Program-made: the position numbers and the translations under genes
Notes under the pieces: generated by a model
Seen by the model: only the letters and a program-made list of their open reading frames with translations
What the model was told of the DNA's origin: nothing
The model's database searches: none
In this document: positions 16,841-21,830 of the stretch, piece after piece
Layout of the letters: each line of letters starts with the position of its first letter
How positions within the stretch are numbered: the first letter of the stretch is position 1
DNA from: Baffinella frigidus
Taxonomy: Eukaryota > Cryptophyceae > Cryptomonadales > Baffinellaceae
Direction: 5' to 3'
Assembly: GCA_026770585.1 (NCBI GenBank)
Contig: MU646535.1
Location: 23,755 to 45,584 of the forward strand
Length of the DNA: 21,830 bases

Positions 16841-19800
16841 ATGCAACAACAGGAAGTAACTCTCGGGATGCCTATCCCAATAGACGCCATCACAGACTTC
16901 CTCTGGCTAGGCACCTACGACAAGCCGAAATCCCGCTGCATCGCAAATTTCCTCAAACATGTCTCTCCGAAGCCAGGTTTATCCCACAGAGATCATTGAT
17001 CCAGGAGACTTCCCCGAAATTGGTTCATGGTGTTTCTGAGATGAAGAGATACCCGGCAAACCTCCGGGCTTCTCTCCAGGTTGCACCCCCTCGGGCGAGC
17101 AAGTGAAATGGCCGACGAAAAGTTGGCCGACCTTGGCCAAAGTGGTGTCGTGGCGTCGGGTGGAGGAGTTCTAACCGCGCCAGCAGCCGGGTTTTACTAG
17201 TCGCACGCCGCGCAGCCTTAGAGAGATCTTCATTCTGATTTACCAAGAGGATCGACTGATTTTTGGAACCCATGCTGTCGCCGAGCTGAGGAATGGTACT
17301 GTCTTGAACGCTGCTTAGAAAACTGCAGCGGACTCCGCACGGCCCGATCACATCAAGGTAACTGTTGACGGCTCAGGCAAACTGGAAGTTTCAGAGTGAA
17401 GCGACTCATCCCCGCCCCACTACCTGCTGGGTTTCATCTCAACCCTAACCACCAACCCCTAAACCCCAACCCCTGAACCAGGCAAGTTCTCGTCGTTCAA
17501 AGACTGGAACCACCTCTACGGGCGCCTGACGGACGCCGGGTACCTTCGCCCGAAACCGAACCGCTCTTCTTCTTATCTCACCGCTCCACACCGCGGGCGG
17601 CCAAAAATCCCACACCACTCTCCGGGAACATCGCACCAAACCCAGAAGAACTTATTCTCATTGATCATGCGAGTCCCTGAACCTGATCCGGGAACATGTT
17701 TATTTCAGTTGCTGTTTGGCAATGAAAATTACCACACTTAATGATCATACTAGTAATAGTAAAGAATCTGTGCAATAATGTCCATTACCCAAAAGCAATT
17801 AAGTTAAACATTTTCCCGGATGAAACCCAGGGTCGATGTGGAAGCGGAGCTATTCCAGGAGCTCACGATATTCCCGATCCAAAACAACTCCGACATGAAA
17901 GAGTGCACGCAAAAGCTGGAGTACATCACAAAACACATCGACGCGGACCGGATCATCCTCCCAAACCACCTCCCGTACCAAGCGTACGAGACAAACATGC
18001 AAGGTTTTAAACCTTTAACCCTAAACACTAAACACTGAACACCAAACACTAAACACTAAGCCCGAAGCCCGAAGCCCGAAGCCCTAAACCCTAAACCATA
18101 CACTCTACACCCTAAACCCTAAACCCTGAACCCTGAACCCTAAACCCTAAACCCTAAACCCTAAACCCTAAACCCTAAACCCTAAACCCTAACTCTTAAA
18201 TCAGAAACCCTAAACCCTAAACCCTAAACCTTAAACCCTAAACCCTAAAACCTAAACCCTAAAACCTAAACCCTAAACCCTAAACCCCAAACCAGGCCAC
18301 ACGATGAACCTCTTCCTCGCGGGGCACACGCAGATGGACTTCCGAAACTTATCTGATCCAGAGAAGGGCTTCGCGTTGGTCGTGGGTCTCGGTGACGATG
18401 ATTATTGCAACGTCACTATGGACTTCGGCACGGTGAAGAGGGGCGACACGGTGGTCCAACGCGTCAGCAATGTAACCCGAAACCCCACACCCCAAAACCT
18501 AAACCCTAAAGTGCCGCAAGCTAGCGTCGACCCTCAGCTCGAGTACCTCTGGCGCTTTGCAAATGATTTGAAGTGAAATCAGATTCAATTTGAATCACCG
18601 CTATGTGTTATCGTAAGGGTGAAACTCGCTATCTTAGCCTCGCCGTAGTTGTATCACAGCACAAAGTTCGCCCCTTAGATATTAAACAGGTGTTTCAAAT
18701 TAACCATATTTCATGTGAGATCGCCCGCATCCGCGCCTTGGGAATTCTCACCTTTCCGATGACTTGACCAAGGTTGGTGCCAGGAACAGAATGTGTACTA
18801 AATTTATAGCATCTACACACTTCATGCATAGGCCTTTCCTGGTGCAGAACTTATCCCTTAGTTGAGCGATTTGATACTATTCCACTGCACCGCCGGGGTG
18901 AATGTGCTCAGGGGCTGCTGTCTTTGCCAGGTGAAGGAAGGTATGTGCAGCTATGAGATCACCTGTCCGTCCTCATGGCACGAATTCACACGGCAGCCCA
19001 AAGTCCCTTACACGCGTAAAGTGAATTTTCCGTAAAGCGGAGGCCGTACAATAACTGTACAAAGCCTAGTAGGTTGCAAGCGCAGGTCTCGGGGACGCAC
19101 CGCTGGTTCGCGAACACCTCTCAGAGTAAAGTGACTGACGGTCCATCACCTCACGTTGTAAATCCTGTGGTAATTTACCACCTATCCTGTGGTAATTTAC
19201 CACCTGTAAATCCTGTGGTAATTTACCACGCTTGTCTGGCAGGGACTCGACTACGTGAGCTTACCGACGGGCTACTTCACCTCGCCGTCCTCCCCCGAAA
19301 AGATCGCCAAGTGCCTCATCGCGCTCACCAACCTCATCATCGTCTACTCCAAGCGCGGGGGCAAGGTCTCGCGCTGCCTCACTCGAGTTGACTGTCAGAC
19401 TATTCTCAAGTTGACTGGATGGGCGTGCGGTACAAATCCGTCAACATCTGAGCGGGGAAGAGCCCAAATAGATCGCCTAATTCAAGCGCGGGGACAACTA
19501 CGAGTTGCATGGCCTAGAATTGTAGCAGAGTCCAGAAACGCGTCCATCGAGAAGATTGACGCGTTTCGTGGAGTCCGTGACAGAAATCTCCAACCTCGTC
19601 ATCGCCTACTCCAGGCGCGGGGACAAGGTATGCCCTGGTCCTGCAGGACCTTTAGGATCAGAAAGTTGACGGATCCATACCGCAACCCCGGGCGTCAACT
19701 TGAGAATAGCCCGGAAATGCGTCCTCATGCGTCTGAGGACGCATTTCCGGGCTATCAAGCGCGCCCGTGAACCTTCTAGGACCTAACCTTCTAGGACCTT

Positions 19801-21589
19801 GAGGGTTTGCGGATTTGCAATCGATGTGCCACAGAAGTTCTCGCTGTCCGCAAATTTTGTCTGCGGAAACGATTCCCCCCCCTTCGTTTTCTGGCAAAGA
19901 AATTACAATTTTTACTGTTACTAGTAAGAACCAATGGCGCAGCAATTTTCGTGACAGAAACGATTGAATTTAATCGTTTCGTGCCAGAAACGATTAAATC
20001 TAACCATTTTTGCAGATCTTTACTACTCTTAAGCCTGGAGATGAGTGATCCAAAAGTATATGTGCCTGGAGACGAGCCCGCCTCGGTGCAGAGGTGGCAA
20101 GTGGCGATGTGCGACCATTATGCTTGCGCATCTGGCTGATAGGGAGGTAGATTTCAGGCTACGGGCAACCGGGTGTTCAAACACCCATGGCGCGAAGACG
20201 GTGCGCTGAATCATCTCGGTCATCAAGTGATCAAGTGAATCTGGACCAGAAAGAACTCTCTCTGGCTGATAGAGAGCAGCGGGAGCAGCAGACGACGTGC
20301 CCTTCTCCCTCTTGAAACATCGCCGCATTTACCCTAAACCCTACACCCTACACCCTACACCCTAAACCTGAAACCCTAAACCCTAAACCCTAAACCCTAA
20401 ACCCTAAACCCTAAACCCTAAACCCTAAACCCTAACCCCTCAAATCAAAACACAAAATCCTAAATCCTAGACCCTAAACCCTGAACCTTCACCCCTAAAC
20501 CCTAAACTCTAAGCTCTAAACCCCAAACCCTCTCCCAGGTGCTCATCCACTGCAAATCCGGGAAAGGCGCCTCGGCAGCGCTCGCGGCTGTCACCGTCAT
20601 GCGAATGATGCGGGAAGCGGTGCCACAACAGAGCTGGACGTTCAAGATGGCGCGCGACGAAATGCAGGTTGGGGCCATCTTACGAGCAGCGCAGGGCCTT
20701 GTTTTTGAAACCTCGTGTGCGGGCATCCGGTATGGCTGTTCCTGATTTGCACCTCTGCGTCCGCTGCAGAAATCCTTCCACACGCGGATCCCTCAGCTGA
20801 AGAATGATGGGATAGGCGCGATCAAGATCAACATTGCCAAGAGGCTTCAGGACGACATCGAAGCTGTGGACAAGGAGGTAATTTATCTCAGATCAACACT
20901 TTTAAAAGTCGTTTTCCTAAGTCAACTCCCCCACAAATCCGGCAACTTATGCGTACGGGCTCGCAGAGTAAAGCATAAGTTGACAGATTTGTGGGGGAGT
21001 TGACTTAGGAAAACGACTTTTAAAAGTGTTTATCTGAGATAATAATGCCAGACATAATCAGGGGCGCGTACCTTATTTCTGGACACACACTTTACACGCA
21101 TGAGTTAAAAGCTCTTTTGGGGGGGTTAAACGCCTCTAGTTGTCAATCTTGTACCAAAACGGCTGCAGAAGGTCCCAGAGGTGAGCTTCTCATGGCCCTC
21201 ACCCCTGGCTCCTTTTTGCATGAGAGGCAGACTCCTGTCCCGAGTCGGGCCTATCTCTGGGGCTGGACCGTCCCAGCATCTGAAAGAGTCTTGACAGCTG
21301 GGACGTTCGGCTCCGAGAGACTCTCAGAGCTGAATCTCGTCTGGCAGACTCTTTCAGATGCTAGATCTGCCTCACTCGGGCTGACCGACTGTTCTCTAGT
21401 TGACATGCTGGGTGTGCGGTACAAATCCGTCAACTTTGGGGCGGCAAAAGGCCTGGGCTCTCCAAATTGGTGAGCCCAAATAGACTGAGACAGAGCTAGA
21501 GTTTCCACCTGGCTGGCTCTCGCCTGAACTTTACACACCCCAAACAGATCCGGCAAGCGTCAGTTCCTTCGGCGGGAGACAAGACGCAG
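16841..21589 (+). CDS. Gene 3: DSP-like pseudophosphatase with large inserted region (3' partial)
   Basis: Exons 16841-16976, 17482-17539, 17831-18003, 18296-18471, 18931-19002, 19243-19365, 20539-20667, 20770-20877 and 21548-21589 join in phase (339 codons, still open at the last donor). The N-terminus (IDAITDFLWLGTYDKP) resembles the first strand of dual-specificity phosphatases. GLDYVSLPTGYFTSPSSPEK, then KCLIALTNLIIVYSK, then VLIHCKSGKGASAA resembles the acid loop, helix and P-loop. The P-loop Cys is kept, but the CX5R arginine is Ala, and no Asp is seen at the general-acid position. Catalysis is therefore unlikely; a binding or scaffolding role is inference. Around 190 residues lie between the first strand and the acid loop, much longer than in DSPs. 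The start may be ATG 16841 or an acceptor at 16851-16852. The 18931 exon may extend to 19020. Confidence 0.65.
17440..17479 (+). repeat. Short telomere-like tract before gene 3 exon 2
   Basis: 'aaccctaaccaccaacccct' and related units end at acceptor 'accag'. The intron 16977-17439 otherwise has nothing recognised. Confidence 0.65.
17703..17815 (+). mobile_element. Degenerate MITE of the 'actagtaatagtaaag' group
   Basis: Imperfect arms 'tttggcaatgaaaattacc' and 'gtccattacccaaaagcaa' around 'actagtaatagtaaag', ending just before acceptor 17830. Confidence 0.55.
18010..18293 (+). repeat. Long telomere-type array filling intron 3 of gene 3
   Basis: The array fills essentially the entire 292-nt intron from donor to acceptor, with CCCGAAG and CACTAAA variants at its 5' end. 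Confidence 0.9.
18296..18471 (+). CDS. Gene 3 exon 4, possible Hydin/MSP-like beta-strand motif
   Basis: This exon has 58 full codons, phase 1 in and phase 0 out, directly after a 280-nt telomere-type array. It encodes HTMNLFLAGHTQMDF and VTMDFGTVKRGDTVVQRVSN. The D-F-G-x-V-x-x-G-D/S-x-x-x-x-x-x-x-x-N pattern resembles the start of ASH (Hydin/MSP-like) immunoglobulin-type domains. The following exon (18931) would supply only one further strand, so the domain would be short. I treat the assignment as weak; the exon itself is well supported by frame, phase and splice sites. Confidence 0.55.
18512..18576 (+). other. Coding-looking segment of unresolved splicing, gene 3
   Basis: A 40-nt telomere-like spacer (18472-18511) separates exon 4 of gene 3 from an open stretch reading VPQASVDPQLEYLWRFANDL before a TGA at 18574-18576. 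Codon use looks coding. Removing the spacer as an intron puts the reading frame out of phase; reading through it keeps the frame. It may be an alternative 3' end with a retained spacer, or a decayed exon. Confidence 0.3.
18785..18860 (+). repeat. Family E dispersed repeat, copy 2
   Basis: 'tagcatctacacacttcatg' and 'ataggcctttcctggtg' align with 14800-14875. It lies upstream of the 18931 exon, mirroring copy 1's position before an exon. Confidence 0.7.
19155..19230 (+). repeat. Three-copy hairpin repeat
   Basis: Three units of 'tcctgtggtaatttaccac', each self-complementary, end just before the acceptor at 19242. Confidence 0.85.
19378..19480 (-). repeat. Family A copy (-)
   Basis: 'ctattctcaagttgactgg' and 'ggtacaaatccgtcaacatc'. 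It starts 12 nt after the donor of exon 19243-19365 and lies between that exon and the exon-edge copies at 19483 and 19592. Confidence 0.75.
19483..19627 (+). pseudogene. Two copies of the 3' edge of exon 19243-19365
   Basis: 19592-19627 plus GT matches the last 36 nt of the exon with four transitions, all at coding-relevant sites (NLVIAYSRRGDK against NLIIVYSKRGGK). A shorter copy lies at 19483-19500. An 'acgcgt' hairpin (19537-19567) lies between. Confidence 0.75.
19658..19762 (+). repeat. Family A fragment (+) and strong hairpin
   Basis: 'gttgacggatccataccgc' and 'gcgtcaacttgagaatag', then the inverted pair 'agcccggaaatgcgtcctca' / 'gaggacgcatttccgggct'. Confidence 0.75.
19883..20010 (+). 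mobile_element. Degenerate MITE with 'actgttactagtaag' centre
   Basis: Arms around 'tggcaaagaaattacaat' and 'gcaattttcgtgacag', plus three tandem 'cagaaacgatt' units. The rest of the intron to 20330 is unremarkable. Confidence 0.5.
20330..20536 (+). repeat. Telomere-type array abutting the P-loop exon
   Basis: CCCTAAA units, with 'ctacacc' variants at the start, end two nt before 'cag' of the acceptor at 20538. Confidence 0.9.
20539..20667 (+). CDS. Gene 3 P-loop exon with Arg-to-Ala change
   Basis: This exon lies between acceptor 'tctcccag', which follows a 200-nt telomere-type array, and donor 'gttggg': 43 codons, phase 0 on both sides. It starts VLIHCKSGKGASAALAAV. Relatives of the PTPMT/PTEN/DSP type have HCxxGxxR(S/T) here. 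Codons for Gly-Ala-Ser read GGC GCC TCG, whereas Gly-Arg-Ser would be GGC CGC TCG, so the change is two adjacent bases. The downstream helix (MRMMREAVPQQSWTFKMARD) fits the end of a phosphatase domain. Confidence 0.75.
20883..21042 (+). mobile_element. Family D hairpin MITE inserted at a splice donor, 'taat' duplication
   Basis: Terminal inverted repeats of ~69 nt begin TTATCTCAGAT and contain 'aagtcaactcccccacaaat'. 'taat' borders both ends (20879-20882 and 21043-21046). The exon before ends at 20877 and the donor is 'gtaat', so the target duplication overlaps the donor. No coding capacity. Confidence 0.9.
21255..21375 (+). repeat. Inverted repeat 'agcatctgaaagagtct'
   Basis: Arms at 21277-21293 and 21347-21363 are complementary, adjoining the family A copy that follows. 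Confidence 0.75.
21362..21500 (-). repeat. Family A copy (-), near full length
   Basis: 'tctgcctcactcgggctgac', 'tgacatgctgggtgtgcgg', 'acaaatccgtcaactttggg' and 'ccaaattggtgagccc'. It lies in the same intron as the family D MITE. Confidence 0.8.
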
Positions 21590-21682
21590 GTCAGGCCGAA
21601 AAATTTAATATTAATTGAATATTGCCCGGCCCGTGACGGGACACCCCGTGCACTCTCTGTCTCTAGTTCTCACTCTTTCTTT

Positions 21683-21758
21683 CATACACACATACACACA
21701 TACACGCATACACGCATACACACATACACGCATACACACATACACACATGCACACATG

Positions 21759-21809
<51 letters not shown>

Positions 21810-21830
21810 ACATGAACACATACACACATG
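21683..21830 (+). repeat. CA-rich microsatellite
   Basis: 'acacatacacacatac' units grade into pure CA and extend to the window edge. His/Thr and Cys/Val frames over it are compositional. Confidence 0.9.

Noticed and set aside
19155-19230. CRISPR-like repeats
   Set aside because: Only three self-complementary units with almost no spacer, in a eukaryotic intron.
21611-21829. Cys/Val-rich and His/Thr-rich open frames at the window end
   Set aside because: Pure CA microsatellite; composition explains them.
1-21830. tRNA, rRNA or spliced-leader gene
   Set aside because: I saw no cloverleaf with conserved boxes, no rRNA core sequence and no spliced-leader sequence on either strand by reading.

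Overview
This window is intron-dense nuclear DNA from a eukaryote. I cannot name the species. Protein-coding sequence is broken into exons of about 40-440 nt by introns of about 70-2,000 nt. The introns hold repeated arrays of the TTTAGGG-type telomere motif, written CCCTAAA on the + strand, and several families of short inverted-repeat elements. The telomere motif occurs in plants, many algae and alveolates. Together with AG|G-biased acceptors, loose donors, one likely GC donor and intron-borne MITEs, it suggests an alveolate or other algal protist, possibly dinoflagellate- or chromerid-like. That is inference, not identification.

Three genes can be followed, all on the + strand, by matching exon phase across introns. 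Gene 1 (about 576-14090, 15 exons, about 679 codons as joined) has an unrecognised N-terminal half and a C-terminal protein kinase domain. The kinase motifs are spread over single exons in the correct order: GSFG loop, AIK, HRDLKPAN, DFG, APE, DVFSFG and a C-terminal RP. Gene 2 (about 14410-16416, four exons, ending in a stop) has a motif layout resembling an ADP-ribosyltransferase-like fold. Gene 3 (about 16841 to beyond 21589, nine or more exons) has a dual-specificity-phosphatase-like signature loop. The signature arginine is replaced by alanine and the usual general-acid aspartate is not visible, so a pseudophosphatase is likely.

Most of the window is intron. It contains (a) telomere-type arrays in one orientation relative to transcription, commonly abutting a 3' splice site; (b) a dispersed family (family A) with a core like 'atttgtaccacacac...gtcaacttgagaat', about ten copies in both orientations; (c) a hairpin MITE family (family D) with 4-nt target duplications, one copy lying on a splice donor, and a relative with the same TTATC terminus; (d) other two-copy or multi-copy inverted-repeat families; (e) microsatellites and minisatellites (CTT, CA, GA and a 12-nt unit).

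The most unusual feature is repeated exon-edge duplication. At least seven exons have a second, diverged or identical copy of their 5' or 3' edge, including the splice site, in a neighbouring intron, and several of these pairs have a family A element or a hairpin between the two copies.
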